NCBI GenBank assembly: GCA_947643415.1
Contig: CANRWA010000012.1
Coordinates: forward strand, 17,209 to 81,208
Length of the DNA: 64,000 bases
Direction: 5' to 3'
Source of the DNA: an uncultured Clostridia bacterium
Lineage (GTDB): Bacteria; Bacillota; Clostridia; Lachnospirales; Lachnospiraceae
Part shown: positions 1 through 8,810 of the stretch, piece after piece
Layout of the letters: every line of letters starts with the position of its first letter
Numbering within the stretch: the first letter of the stretch is position 1
Notes under the pieces: model-generated
Databases searched by the model: none
Told to the model about the DNA's origin: nothing
The model's input: only the letters and a program-made list of their open reading frames with translations
Made by a program: the position numbers and the translations under genes

Positions 1-144
1 TGTCTTGCCTGATGGTGAAGTAGCTGTAACCTTTTTCACTTTAACTTTGGCAGATGCTGTCTTTGGTGCCGCTGCAAGCGTTACACCGAAAACCATAGCC
101 AGCGATAATGCACCTGCTAAAGCCTTTGCTGCAAATTTCTTCAT
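1..144 (-). CDS. N-terminus of a secreted protein, cut by the window edge
   Basis: Only the first 48 codons are present; the gene runs off the left edge. The translation begins MKKFAAKALAGALSLAMVF, a clear signal peptide: lysines, then a hydrophobic core, then an Ala-rich cleavage region around AAAPKTASA. A lysine/valine-rich stretch (KVKVKKVTATSPSG) follows. In clostridia such starts often lead into Ig-like or other surface proteins, but the rest is not visible and I do not assign a function. A purine-rich ribosome site (AAGGGAGGG) lies just upstream of the ATG. The upstream region is AT-rich and is shared divergently with the DUF2752 gene. Confidence 0.75.
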   Translation of the reverse strand, partial: MKKFAAKALAGALSLAMVFGVTLAAAPKTASAKVKVKKVTATSPSGKT

Positions 145-337
145 AGAAATAAGCCCTCCCTTTTATAGTTTTGATATGAATTTAAAATTCATTTTATAAC
201 TGTAACACACTTTTTTAATATTCTCAATATAATAGTACTATATTTCACATTTTTCCACATTTTTCACAACAGCATATCTTGTATTCTTCTATTTTTCGTA
301 ATAAAATACATAGTATTAATCTGTATATGAGATAACT

Positions 338-775
338 ATGATAGAGGGTGAGATTTTGAGATCAATTGACAAAGCTTTCTTTATTATATGTCTTGTCCTG
401 ATGGGCGGACTTGCTGTCCTGGCTGTACTGCAGTCCACAGGCACTTTACTTCTGACGGATCTGGGATTTCCCTGTTCTTTCCGTCTTGTCAGTGGATATT
501 ACTGCCCCGGCTGCGGTGGCACTCATGCTGTGTGCGCCCTTGCCGCCGGTGACCTTATCACCTGTGCAAAGGAGCACGCTTTTGTACTGTATGCCACGTT
601 TGGCATCTTTATCTTCCTCCTGTGGAATACTTTCAGCACGGCCTATAACAAAAAAACAGGCAGTGCAAAAATACCTGTGATGCATTTTCACACTGCCTAC
701 ATATATGTCGGCATTGCCATTATATTCATTCAGTGGATCATAAAGAATGCATTTTTAATAATACATTCTTCCTGA
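338..775 (+). CDS. DUF2752 family membrane protein
   Basis: A 145-residue protein with the DUF2752 hallmark: a hydrophobic first helix, then GFPCSFR...GYYCPGCGGTHA, a Cys-rich turn. Two further hydrophobic segments (about residues 80-97 and 118-138) give roughly three membrane helices. The family's function is unknown. The start is ambiguous: ATG at 338 has little ribosome site, while a TTG at 356 is preceded by GAGGGTGAG and would make the protein six residues shorter. The 3' end overlaps the convergent neighbour by 21 bp. Confidence 0.8.
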   Translation: MIEGEILRSIDKAFFIICLVLMGGLAVLAVLQSTGTLLLTDLGFPCSFRLVSGYYCPGCGGTHAVCALAAGDLITCAKEHAFVLYATFGIFIFLLWNTFSTAYNKKTGSAKIPVMHFHTAYIYVGIAIIFIQWIIKNAFLIIHSS

Positions 776-1228
776 GATATCTTCATTAAAGAACTGCTGC
801 ATCCATTCCATTACCTGGCGCCTGTCTTCCGGATCAATATATTTGAAAGATTCCAGATTTTCCATCGTCAGATTATCCCAGTTAATGATGGCAATGTAGC
901 CCACCAGCATAAACAGGCTCAGACCAATGCCAATAATACCAAGTCCCATACCAATACCACCCATGATCTTCACGCTCTTATCCCTGCCGCCGATCAATGC
1001 GATAAGACCGAAAACCGCAGCGATCAATGCCGGAACAATGGCAATAACATAGATCCAGCAGCAACAAAGCGATATACCGCCCAGTGCCAGAGAGGCGATC
1101 GCCAGTGCCTTATGTTTCTTTTTCCTGCCATCCGGCGGGTTCGTTGAAAGATCATACTGGGGCTGATACTGAACTGGCTGCGGTGTACCGAAACGATTTG
1201 GTTCCTGATTCTGATTTTCGTTATCCAT
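755..1228 (-). CDS. Small membrane protein, DUF4190-like
   Basis: A 157-residue protein: a polar, Gln/Asn/Pro-rich N-terminal 35 residues, a basic patch (GRKKKHKALAI), two Gly/Ala/Ile-rich membrane segments (about 40-75 and 85-112), then an acidic tail. A proline-rich head before a small hydrophobic pair with a CCCW turn resembles DUF4190-type proteins of Firmicutes, whose role is unknown. It lies 16 bp downstream of a smaller protein of the same type and probably shares its transcript, and that of thrS. Confidence 0.65.
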   Translation of the reverse strand: MDNENQNQEPNRFGTPQPVQYQPQYDLSTNPPDGRKKKHKALAIASLALGGISLCCCWIYVIAIVPALIAAVFGLIALIGGRDKSVKIMGGIGMGLGIIGIGLSLFMLVGYIAIINWDNLTMENLESFKYIDPEDRRQVMEWMQQFFNEDISGRMYY

Positions 1229-1244
1229 TATAACCCTCCATTCC

Positions 1245-1547
1245 TTATATCATGCTGCCGATGCCAAGAGCTGCTGTCGTGGCAGTTCCGGAAACTCCTG
1301 ACAGGATCATTATATACATTACCGCCACGGATACCGCCAGGGCAAATCCTACTGCCCCTACCACGATCCCGGCGATGGCAGCATCTTTTTGGTTCGGATT
1401 ATTTGACCGCAGTCCCAATACTCCCAGTACGACGGCAACGATGCCCATAACCAGAGATATATACCAGATACAGCAGCATATGATAGATAATATCGACAAG
1501 ATCAGCGATATGATCGCTGGAATATTGGTTTTATGGTTCTCCTGCAT
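1245..1547 (-). CDS. Small membrane protein, DUF4190-like (paralogue of the next gene)
   Basis: A 100-residue protein with two membrane segments separated by a short polar loop (RSNNPNQKDAAIAGI), the usual DUF4190 layout. The ORF track extends it to 1652, but that part lies inside thrS. I place the start at the ATG at 1547 because GGGGG sits about eight bases upstream and the predicted gene then begins right at the thrS stop (1549). That tight spacing suggests co-transcription with thrS. Function unknown. Confidence 0.7.
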   Translation of the reverse strand: MQENHKTNIPAIISLILSILSIICCCIWYISLVMGIVAVVLGVLGLRSNNPNQKDAAIAGIVVGAVGFALAVSVAVMYIMILSGVSGTATTAALGIGSMI

Positions 1548-1548
1548 C

Positions 1549-3513
1549 TTATTTTCCCCCTTCCATTTCCTGTTCTGCTTTACGGATCTCCTTTGTACGG
1601 ATCTCCCGGCAGATATTATCGATAAATGCGGACAGTGGCATCTGTCCTTCATCCCCCTTAAAACGGCTGCGCACAGAGATCACGCCCTCTTCTTCTTCCT
1701 TCTGTCCCACAACGACCATGTAAGGAACCTTCTTTAAACGCGCCTCGCGGATCTTATAGCCAATCTTTTCAGACCGCCTGTCTGTCTCAACACGGATTCC
1801 ATTCGACTTCAGTTCCTCTTCAACCTTCCGGGCATAGTCCAGATACTTTTCAGAAATAGGAAGCACCCTTACCTGTTCCGGCGCCAGCCAGGTTGGGAAA
1901 GCTCCGGCATATTTCTCAATCAGCCAGGCAAGTGTCCTCTCATAACAGCCCATGGAAGTCCTGTGGATAATATAAGGACGGACCTTATTACCATTTTCAT
2001 CAATATAATACATATCAAACTGTTCAGCAAGCAGGGCATCCCACTGGATCGTGATCATAGTATCTTCTTTGCCATACACATTCCGGGCGTTAATATCCAC
2101 CTTGGGCCCATAAAAGGCAGCTTCGCCTACATCCTCTGTAAATGGTATTTCCAATTCCAGCAGGATATTCCGGATATCACCCTCTGTCTTCTCCCAGACT
2201 TCCGGCTCACCGATATATTTTTCCCTGTTATCCGGATCCCATTTGGACAGATGGTAGGTCACATCCTCTTCCACCCCTAACGTCTGCAGGCAATACTGCG
2301 CCAGTGCAATACAGTCTTTAAACTCTTTCACCATCTGGTCTGGCCGCACGATGAGGTGTCCCTCTGAGATGGTAAACTGCCTTACCCTCGTCAGACCATG
2401 CATCTCACCGGAATCCTCATTCCGGAACAGGGTTGATGTCTCACCATAACGGCAGGGCAGGTCGCGGTAGGACTTCTGGCTCGCCTTATATACATAATAT
2501 TGGAACGGACAGGTCATGGGGCGCAGGGCAAATACTTCCTTGTCCTTCTCCTCATCACCCAGTACAAACATTCCCTCTTTATAGTGATCCCAGTGCCCGG
2601 AAAGCTTATAAAGGTCTGATTTGGCCATCAACGGCGTCTTCGTCCTCATATACCCCCGTTTTTCTTCCTCGTCCTCGATCCATCTCTGCAGTGTCTGGAT
2701 GATCTGTACACCCTTTGGCATGAGAAGCGGAAGTCCCTGCCCGATAACATCCACTGTCGTAAAGAGTTCCAGTTCTCTGCCCAGTTTATTGTGATCACGT
2801 TTCTTGATGTCCTCCAGATGCGCAAGATAGGCATCCAGGTCTGCCTTCTTCGTATAGGCCGTTCCATATATACGTGTCAGCATTTTATTTTTTTCATTGC
2901 CTCTCCAGTACGCCCCAGAGGATGAGATTAGTTTAACCGCTTTCAAAGGTTTCGTGCTCATCAGATGTGGCCCTGCACAGAGATCGATAAAATCTCCCTG
3001 CTGGTAGAAGGAGATCTCTGCATCCTCCGGCAGGTCCTCAATAAGTTCCACCTTATATGGTTCCTGGCGCTCCTGCATGAGTTTGACTGCCTCTTCCCTT
3101 GGCAGCGTAAACCGCTCCAGAGAGGCACCCTCCTTAATCACCTTCTTCATTTCTTTCTCAATCTTATCCAGTGCTTCCCGGTCCAGTGGTTCCATGTCAA
3201 AATCATAATAAAATCCATCCTCGATAGAGGGACCGATGGCACACTTTGCCTCTGGATACAGTCTCTTCACTGCCTGTGCCAGCACATGGGATGCCGTATG
3301 GCGGTATGCGGCCTTTCCCGCATCACTGTCAAATGTGAGAAGATTCAGTTCGTGTTCCCCATCCGCCACTGTCCGGAGATCCACCACTTCACCATCTAAT
3401 TGCGCTACACATGCCACCCGCGCCAACCCTTCGCTGATGTCTTTCGCGATATCAATGATGGGCATCGCCTGTGGGTATTCTTTGCATGAGCCATCCTTTA
3501 ATGTCACTTTCAT
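1549..3513 (-). CDS. thrS: Threonine--tRNA ligase
   Basis: Class II synthetase that charges tRNA-Thr. The 654 residues show the full family layout. A TGS domain comes first (MKVTLKDGSCKEYP...). The editing domain follows, with HTASHVLAQ and later CAGPH supplying the His/Cys set. The catalytic core has MTCPFQYYVYK (zinc Cys) and FRNEDSGEMHGLTRVRQF (motif 2). The C-terminal anticodon-binding domain starts near APEQVRVLPI. The track ORF starts 37 codons earlier, inside the T-box leader; the ATG at 3513 has AAGGAAGG upstream and matches the family start. Transcription is controlled by the upstream T-box. Confidence 0.97.
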   Translation of the reverse strand: MKVTLKDGSCKEYPQAMPIIDIAKDISEGLARVACVAQLDGEVVDLRTVADGEHELNLLTFDSDAGKAAYRHTASHVLAQAVKRLYPEAKCAIGPSIEDGFYYDFDMEPLDREALDKIEKEMKKVIKEGASLERFTLPREEAVKLMQERQEPYKVELIEDLPEDAEISFYQQGDFIDLCAGPHLMSTKPLKAVKLISSSGAYWRGNEKNKMLTRIYGTAYTKKADLDAYLAHLEDIKKRDHNKLGRELELFTTVDVIGQGLPLLMPKGVQIIQTLQRWIEDEEEKRGYMRTKTPLMAKSDLYKLSGHWDHYKEGMFVLGDEEKDKEVFALRPMTCPFQYYVYKASQKSYRDLPCRYGETSTLFRNEDSGEMHGLTRVRQFTISEGHLIVRPDQMVKEFKDCIALAQYCLQTLGVEEDVTYHLSKWDPDNREKYIGEPEVWEKTEGDIRNILLELEIPFTEDVGEAAFYGPKVDINARNVYGKEDTMITIQWDALLAEQFDMYYIDENGNKVRPYIIHRTSMGCYERTLAWLIEKYAGAFPTWLAPEQVRVLPISEKYLDYARKVEEELKSNGIRVETDRRSEKIGYKIREARLKKVPYMVVVGQKEEEEGVISVRSRFKGDEGQMPLSAFIDNICREIRTKEIRKAEQEMEGGK

Positions 3514-3539
3514 TGCCTGCTTCCTTCCTTTCTCTATAA

Positions 3540-3790
3540 TAATAAAGTCCCGTCCCCCTACACGCTCTGTGTAAGAAGGGACGAGACTGTAAAAATCTCG
3601 CGGTTCCACCCTTATTGGTGCCATTCATAACATCAGCACCCGGCTTCATTCTGACGGTAACGGCGTCCACCGGACCGGATTAGGGCCACTCCGAGGTAGT
3701 GTTCAAACGTTTCCCATGAAAGCACTTCCAGCATCTGTGCCTCTCTCTGGCATGTTCCGCGTCCTACTCGTCTCATCTGCGTGTTATTGC
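3540..3790 (-). promoter_or_regulatory. T-box leader of thrS
   Basis: On the minus strand the leader carries the canonical T-box sequence AGGGTGGAACCGCG (3599-3612). A long stem I region with GATGCTGGAAGTGC lies upstream. A terminator hairpin follows (GTCCC...GGGAC then TTTATT, about 3546-3583). An ACC triplet in GAACACTACC sits where a threonine specifier is expected. Uncharged tRNA-Thr should stabilise the antiterminator and allow thrS transcription. The specifier assignment is by eye; the T-box itself is clear. Confidence 0.92.
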
Positions 3791-3791
3791 T

Positions 3792-3820
3792 ATTATAGTA
3801 TCTGGACCGTGAAAAGTCAA
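3792..3820 (-). promoter_or_regulatory. Sigma-A promoter of the thrS T-box transcript
   Basis: On the minus strand TTGACT (3815-3820) and TATAAT (3792-3797) are separated by 17 bp, a near-consensus housekeeping promoter. Transcription would begin near 3785, just upstream of T-box stem I. Confidence 0.85.
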
Positions 3821-3873
3821 CTGCCAGATTTCCCTATTTCATCATTGCACAACTTTTCTTTTTACGTTATACT

Positions 3874-3900
3874 TAGCTCAACGGCGGGTCCGAATTGACG
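3874..3900. repeat. Short palindromic repeat (TAGCTCAACGGC family), half copy a
   Basis: TAGCTCAACGGCGGGTCCGAATTGACG matches one arm of the repeats at 19333-19366 and 42198-42253; the second arm is missing. It lies just upstream of the SUFU gene. Confidence 0.5.
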
Positions 3901-3939
3901 ATCCCATTAACAACAATTACATGCTATAAGGAGAACTAC

Positions 3940-4611
3940 ATGAAAGAAAACAATTTGCCAGAAATGTATGAAAAAGATGATGTGGAAGCCATAGATAGAC
4001 ATATCACAAAATATTTTGGGAAATACGACAGTGTATTCCATGAAATCGCCTCCCCTGATATTCATGTGGATATCTGCATCATCCCTCCCCATGATGATCA
4101 GGATTACTACATTCTGACTACAATGGGGATGGGAGCACATCAGATGAATGTACCGGAAGAGCTCGCAGAGTACCATTTGGAACGGGCAGAGCTTATGATC
4201 GCCCTGCCTTCTTACTGGAAGCTGGATCAGGAATCTATGCAGGATGAGCGGTGGTATTGGCCCATCCGCCTGCTGAAAAGCACTGCCCGCCTGCCTGGGG
4301 AATACGATACCTGGCTGGGCTGGGGACATACTGTGGCAGCGAGTGAAGGCGAAACCTATGCAGATAATACCGATCTCTGCGGCGTGCTGCTTCTGGATCA
4401 GATCCCTGGCGGCGAAGATGCCAGTGTCTGCAGGCTCTCTGGTGGCGATGAAGTAAATTTTTACCAGTTAATCCCACTGTACGGCGAAGAGATGGACTAT
4501 AAATGTGATAATAATGCGGAAGCCCTGCTGGATCTGTTCGATGGCCTCAGTTTTGTTGTTGATATCAACCGCCCAAATGTAATAGAGCAAAAAAATGGAG
4601 GATTAACATGA
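3940..4611 (+). CDS. Suppressor-of-fused (SUFU) domain protein
   Basis: A 223-residue soluble protein matching the bacterial SUFU-like family: HIDVCIIPP-type segment (HVDICIIPPHDDQDYYILTTMGMGAHQMNVP), then ERAELMIALPSYW, PIRLLKSTARLP and GEEMDYK. Bacterial members are often single housekeeping-like genes or immunity proteins of polymorphic toxins; no toxin is nearby. The track start at 3895 lacks a ribosome site; ATG at 3940 follows AAGGAG at good spacing. The stop overlaps the thyX ATG by 4 bp, so the two are translationally coupled. Confidence 0.85.
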   Translation: MKENNLPEMYEKDDVEAIDRHITKYFGKYDSVFHEIASPDIHVDICIIPPHDDQDYYILTTMGMGAHQMNVPEELAEYHLERAELMIALPSYWKLDQESMQDERWYWPIRLLKSTARLPGEYDTWLGWGHTVAASEGETYADNTDLCGVLLLDQIPGGEDASVCRLSGGDEVNFYQLIPLYGEEMDYKCDNNAEALLDLFDGLSFVVDINRPNVIEQKNGGLT

Positions 4612-5246
4612 ACATTATTAAACCAAGCGTAGAGATCATTGATATGGATGACTACGGCAATATCATTAAGAAAATAGAAAAGATCGGACGTGTCTGTTAC
4701 AAGAGTGAGTCAAACATCTCTGACGGTTCTGCAGAACGTTTTATCTCGAATATCCTGAAACGGGGACATGAATCGGTGATCGAGCATGAATCCATCACCG
4801 TCCGGATGGTCTGTGACCGCGGCATCACACATGAGATCGTCCGCCACAGGATCGCCAGTTACAGCCAGGAAAGTACCCGTTACTGCAACTACACAAATGA
4901 CAAGTTTGGTAACCAGATCACAGTGATCGATCTCGCCAGCGGCTTTCAATATAATCTGGATGATGACAAAGACCTCGCACTCTACAAGGTATGGACCGAA
5001 GCCATGGAAAATGCCGAAAAGTCTTACTTTAAGATGCTGGAGCTGGGAGCCACGCCACAGGAAGCACGGTCCGTCCTCCCCAACAGCCTGAAGACAGAGA
5101 TCATTGTCACCATGAATCTTCGCTCCTGGAGGAATTTCTTCCGTCTGCGCTGTGATTCCCACGCACATCCCCAGATGCGCGAAGTGGCAGGAATCGCCCT
5201 GGAAGTATTTAAGGAGCGGCTGCCAATATTTTTCTCCGACCTTTGA
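4608..5246 (+). CDS. thyX: FAD-dependent thymidylate synthase
   Basis: ThyX makes dTMP from dUMP using FAD and methylenetetrahydrofolate, replacing ThyA. The 212-residue protein has the signature RHRIASYSQESTRY (residues 79-92), the family's RHRxxSxxxxSxRY motif, and the later LPNSLKTEI and MNLRSWRNFFRLR segments that bind dUMP and FAD. Length is typical. It starts inside the stop of the SUFU gene (ATGA overlap) and is followed by a terminator hairpin. Confidence 0.96.
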   Translation: MNIIKPSVEIIDMDDYGNIIKKIEKIGRVCYKSESNISDGSAERFISNILKRGHESVIEHESITVRMVCDRGITHEIVRHRIASYSQESTRYCNYTNDKFGNQITVIDLASGFQYNLDDDKDLALYKVWTEAMENAEKSYFKMLELGATPQEARSVLPNSLKTEIIVTMNLRSWRNFFRLRCDSHAHPQMREVAGIALEVFKERLPIFFSDL

Positions 5247-5286
5247 TCCGGCCGGTTCTGGTTTCAGGAAAGATTGTGTCTGTATA

Positions 5287-5310
5287 GGGCTGCACTGCAG
5301 CCCTTTTTAT
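5287..5310 (+). terminator. Terminator after thyX
   Basis: GGGCTGCA/TGCAGCCC forms a short stable stem followed by TTTTTAT. It ends at the 3' end of the convergent hydrogenase-like gene, so it may also limit antisense transcription. Confidence 0.75.
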
Positions 5311-6515
5311 ATCTCCCTTGTCAGGATTTGGCTATTCTTTACAAAATCTTCCACTGTCTCATATCCAAGCCTCTGGATCAGATCCATGGCATAGGGATTC
5401 TCACCCGGTGTCCGATATGGTGCCTCTTCTACATAATGGTCCACGCATTCTGTCCCCTTATCCTTATCAAGATTTCTTTTCGGACCGCCGACGCATCCGC
5501 CCTCACATGCCATTCCCTCAAAGAAATTCCCTCTCACATTTCCCTCCAGTATATCCTGCAGCATTGCTTTACAGTCCGGCACACCACAGGCACAGACTGG
5601 TTGAAGCGTCCGTTCTTCATCAATGCTATGAACACATTCACTCACCGCGCGGCTGACGCCGCCAGTCCGGGCATACATCCTTCCTGCTGCCGCTGAATGT
5701 TCATGTTCATCCTCTGACATGGCAGAAAAATCAATCTCCAATGCCTCCCATATATCCTGCAGTTCCTCAAAAGTCAGGACACAGTCAATGGCTCCCTCCA
5801 ATCCCGGCTCCCGGATCTCTGCTTTCTTCGCCATACATGGACCAACAAAGATAGTCTTACAGCCCTCATGCAGTTCTTTGGCGATCCGGCCGCAGGCAAT
5901 CATCGGCGACACGGATGCTGGGAGATGTCCGGCAATCTTCTGAAAATCTTTCCGTATCATAGAGATCCAGATGGGACAACAGCAGCTAGTGAGCTGAAAA
6001 CCATCCTCTGATTCTGTATTGGAACAGAATTCCAGTGCTTCTTTTAGTGTCAGGATATCCGCAAAGGCTGCCACCTCGATCATCCCAGCCGCCCCCAGTC
6101 CCTTCAGGGCATCCCTCAGCCGTCCCGGCGTGGCTGCTTCACCAAACTGCCCGATATAGGCCGGAGCCATCAACACATAGACCGGCGTCTCCGAATTTTT
6201 CAGAAGATCCACTGCCTTAACTGCATCCTTGCTGAAAGTCAGGTTCTTGTTCTCGCATGCCTCAATGCAGGCGGCACATCCAGTACAGCGCTCTGGATTG
6301 AGAACCGCTTTCCCATCCTTCACTTCCAGTGCCTGGAACATACATGCCGCCACACATCTGGCATCGGTACAGTCACAGGGGTCATCCTTCCAGACCAGGG
6401 GATATTTCTCCGGATGCAGCAGGCAGTCCAGCTTCTTTCTTGATGATATGTCTTTTGTTTTCTTCCCCTTCAGTTTATCCTTCAAAACGTGTTTATATAG
6501 TTCTTCAAAAGTCAT
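5307..6515 (-). CDS. [FeFe]-hydrogenase-like iron-sulfur protein with altered H-cluster motifs
   Basis: A 402-residue protein related to the large subunit of iron-only hydrogenases. Residues 47-88 carry two ferredoxin-type clusters (CDCTDARCVAAC and CTGCAACIEAC). The H-cluster loops follow: L1 as TSCCCPIW (176-183), L2 as GPCMAKKAE (225-233) and L3 as MACEGGCVGG (335-344). Known active enzymes usually read TSCCPxW and MPCxxKxxE, so L1 has Cys where Ser is usual and L2 has Gly for Met. It may be a sensory or atypical hydrogenase rather than a bulk H2 enzyme. The chosen ATG (6515) has GGAGG five bases upstream; the track start four codons earlier overlaps that site. It stands alone; hydE is 53 kb away in this window. 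Confidence 0.8.
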   Translation of the reverse strand: MTFEELYKHVLKDKLKGKKTKDISSRKKLDCLLHPEKYPLVWKDDPCDCTDARCVAACMFQALEVKDGKAVLNPERCTGCAACIEACENKNLTFSKDAVKAVDLLKNSETPVYVLMAPAYIGQFGEAATPGRLRDALKGLGAAGMIEVAAFADILTLKEALEFCSNTESEDGFQLTSCCCPIWISMIRKDFQKIAGHLPASVSPMIACGRIAKELHEGCKTIFVGPCMAKKAEIREPGLEGAIDCVLTFEELQDIWEALEIDFSAMSEDEHEHSAAAGRMYARTGGVSRAVSECVHSIDEERTLQPVCACGVPDCKAMLQDILEGNVRGNFFEGMACEGGCVGGPKRNLDKDKGTECVDHYVEEAPYRTPGENPYAMDLIQRLGYETVEDFVKNSQILTREI

Positions 6516-6580
6516 AGTTTCCTCCATTCATATCCACATTTACATGCCACTATATGAAAGTATGGAGAAAAACAGACATT

Positions 6581-7975
6581 TTATGCAAAATATTCCAGAA
6601 GTTCCCTTATATGTCTCACGCCGATCAGCTTCATTCCACTCACATCAAGATTCCCGGCTTTCAATATAGAACGCTGGTTACTCTCTGGCAGGATACAGGT
6701 ATCATACCCCGTTTTGACAGCCTCTGCCACCCGGCGTTCTGCCTGTGATACTGCCCTGACTTCTCCCACCAGCCCTACTTCACCAAAAAGAACCGTCCTG
6801 CTCCCCAGCACCCTGCCATGATGGCTGGAAAACAATGCCGCCACCAGGGCCAGATCCAGAGCCGGTTCTACCACACGCATCCCGCCTGCCACATTGACAT
6901 AGGCATCACAGTCCCCCAGCCGGATTCCAAGACGTTTTTCCAGCACTGCCATCAAAAGGTTTACCCTGTTATAATCAGTGCCCACGGCAGTCCTCCTCGG
7001 CATAGGGAAACTGGTCTGGCAGACAAGGGCCTGCACTTCAATGAGAAATGGCCTTGATCCCTCCATCGTACAGACAACGACAGAGCCCGCCTCATTTTCC
7101 AGCCTTCCCTGCATCATATATTCCGATGGATTCGGCACCTCCACCAGTCCCCTTCCCCGCATCTCAAAAACACCTACTTCATTTGTAGACCCAAAACGGT
7201 TCTTCACCCCCCGGAGCATACGGTACATCGCCGTCTTATCCCCCTCAAAGTAAAGCACTGTATCCACCATATGTTCCAGCATTCGGGGGCCTGCCACATT
7301 CCCCTCTTTCGTCACATGTCCCACGATAAATATTGTAATATTTCTGTTCTTCGCCAGATGCAGCAAGGTCCCGGTGATCTCCCTCACCTGGCTGACACTC
7401 CCCGGTGCTGCATCCACATTTTCATCATATACGGTCTGGATGGAATCTACGATCATAACTTCCGGCGACAGTTGCCCTACAGCGTCCAATATCGTACCCA
7501 TACATGTCTCTGAATACAGATACAGATCGTCGGTAAAGGTGCCAATACGCTCTGCCCGCATCTTGATCTGTCTGGCAGATTCTTCCCCCGACACATACAG
7601 GACTTTCATTTTCTTCGCTGCCAGAAGCTGGCAGGTCTGCAGCAGCAGCGTGGACTTGCCGATACCCGGATCTCCCCCCACAAGGATCAGTGATCCAGGT
7701 ACGATTCCTCCCCCCAACACACGGTCCAGCTCCTTCATCCCAGTCTCATGGCGGCACTCCTCCTGAGTCTCGATCTCATTGATCTTCGCAGGGGCAGTTG
7801 TTCCCGTTATGGTACTCCCACCCCTTGTAAATGCTGCTTTCGCTCTCTTCCCCTTTCCGCCTGACGGTGCTTCCACCAGTGTGTTCCATTCATGGCAGCC
7901 AGGACACTGCCCCTGCCATTTGGACATCTCATAACCACATTCCCTGCAGAAAAATAATGTTTTTTCTTTTGCCAC
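6581..7975 (-). CDS. radA: DNA repair protein RadA
   Basis: RadA is a RecA-like ATPase that helps branch migration during recombination. The 464 residues show an N-terminal zinc finger (CRECGYEMSKWQGQCPGC), Walker A GGDPGIGKST, the RadA-specific KNRFGS motif, and a C-terminal Lon-protease-like domain (VNVAGGMRV...). Length is typical. It appears to be a single-gene unit; the 159-bp foldback element lies directly upstream. Confidence 0.96.
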   Translation of the reverse strand: MAKEKTLFFCRECGYEMSKWQGQCPGCHEWNTLVEAPSGGKGKRAKAAFTRGGSTITGTTAPAKINEIETQEECRHETGMKELDRVLGGGIVPGSLILVGGDPGIGKSTLLLQTCQLLAAKKMKVLYVSGEESARQIKMRAERIGTFTDDLYLYSETCMGTILDAVGQLSPEVMIVDSIQTVYDENVDAAPGSVSQVREITGTLLHLAKNRNITIFIVGHVTKEGNVAGPRMLEHMVDTVLYFEGDKTAMYRMLRGVKNRFGSTNEVGVFEMRGRGLVEVPNPSEYMMQGRLENEAGSVVVCTMEGSRPFLIEVQALVCQTSFPMPRRTAVGTDYNRVNLLMAVLEKRLGIRLGDCDAYVNVAGGMRVVEPALDLALVAALFSSHHGRVLGSRTVLFGEVGLVGEVRAVSQAERRVAEAVKTGYDTCILPESNQRSILKAGNLDVSGMKLIGVRHIRELLEYFA

Positions 7976-7997
7976 AATATCCCTCTTTTCTATTCTT

Positions 7998-8156
7998 AGG
8001 AACTGTAAATAAATAACTTTTAAATAGTGCGCAGGATTTTTCTTCGAGAGTGTTACTCAAAAATCAGGCGCATAGTGGGCTATGTAACTGATTTTTGGGT
8101 AGCACTGTTCGGAGAAAAAGACAAGCAGTATTAAAAGTTATTTATTTACAGTTCCT
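7998..8156. repeat. 159-bp foldback element (MITE-like), 26-bp perfect terminal inverted repeats
   Basis: The ends are perfect 26-bp inverted repeats (7998-8023 and 8131-8156, beginning AGGAACTGTAAATAAAT). Inside them the complementarity continues imperfectly to a centre at CATAGTGGGCTATG, so either strand can fold into a single hairpin of about 75 bp. There is no ORF. It fills most of the gap between radA and the ECF sigma gene. I see no second full copy in the window and no clear target duplication. A non-autonomous mobile element is my preferred reading; a structured RNA or strong bidirectional terminator is the alternative. Confidence 0.75.
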
Positions 8157-8318
8157 TAATATAAACTCCTCTGCCAGACTGCTATGGAAACAATATTAGA
8201 ATAGATTTGGCATAAAAGCAACATAAAGAGGAAAAATATTTCTTTCTTATGTGATTTTTTCCCCCGCCCATCTGTTAATATAATAGAAAGGCCTTTCAGA
8301 AAAAAGGGGGATAACACC

Positions 8319-8810
8319 GTGGAACAATCTGTTTATATAAGGGCAGTGGATACTTATGCCAATACCCTGTACCGCATTGCCTGCACATACTGCCGGCACC
8401 ACGCAGATGCAGAGGATATCGTGCAGACTGCCTTTATGAAATTATATCAGACTGACACAACGTTTCAGGATGAGGAACATATGAAAAAATGGCTGATCCG
8501 GGTGACTGCCAATGAAGCAAAGAATCTATGTACCTCATTCTGGAAGAAGAACGTGGTTCCGCTGGAAACCTCTATGACAGACCAGCCTTATGATTTTCCC
8601 ATTCCTGAGAGCAGTGATCTGTATGATGCCGTGATGAAACTGCCAGATAAGTACAAGATCGTAATACATCTGTATTACTATGAAGATTATTCTGTAAAAG
8701 AGATCGCAGAGATCCTGCAGTTAAAGGAGACGACCGTACAAACCCAGCTTATGCGGGCAAGGAAAAAGTTAAAGACAAGATTAAAGGAGGTTTGGCAGGA
8801 TGGACAGTAA
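8319..8810 (+). CDS. ECF RNA polymerase sigma factor (sigma-70 family)
   Basis: A 163-residue extracytoplasmic-function sigma factor. Region 2 is near residues 10-75 (RIACTYCRHHADAEDIVQTAFMKLYQ), and region 4 near 105-155 (LPDKYKIVIHLYYYEDYSVKEIAEIL, then KETTVQTQLMRARKKLK), the HTH that reads the -35 element. The start is GTG with AAGGGGG upstream. The 3' end overlaps the next gene by 11 bp, the usual arrangement for sigma and its membrane anti-sigma. The signal and regulon cannot be read here; such pairs usually activate their own promoter. Confidence 0.92.
   Translation: MEQSVYIRAVDTYANTLYRIACTYCRHHADAEDIVQTAFMKLYQTDTTFQDEEHMKKWLIRVTANEAKNLCTSFWKKNVVPLETSMTDQPYDFPIPESSDLYDAVMKLPDKYKIVIHLYYYEDYSVKEIAEILQLKETTVQTQLMRARKKLKTRLKEVWQDGQ

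Noticed and set aside
1252-1737. A 161-residue plus-strand ORF
   Set aside because: Antisense to the DUF4190-like gene and thrS; no family features.
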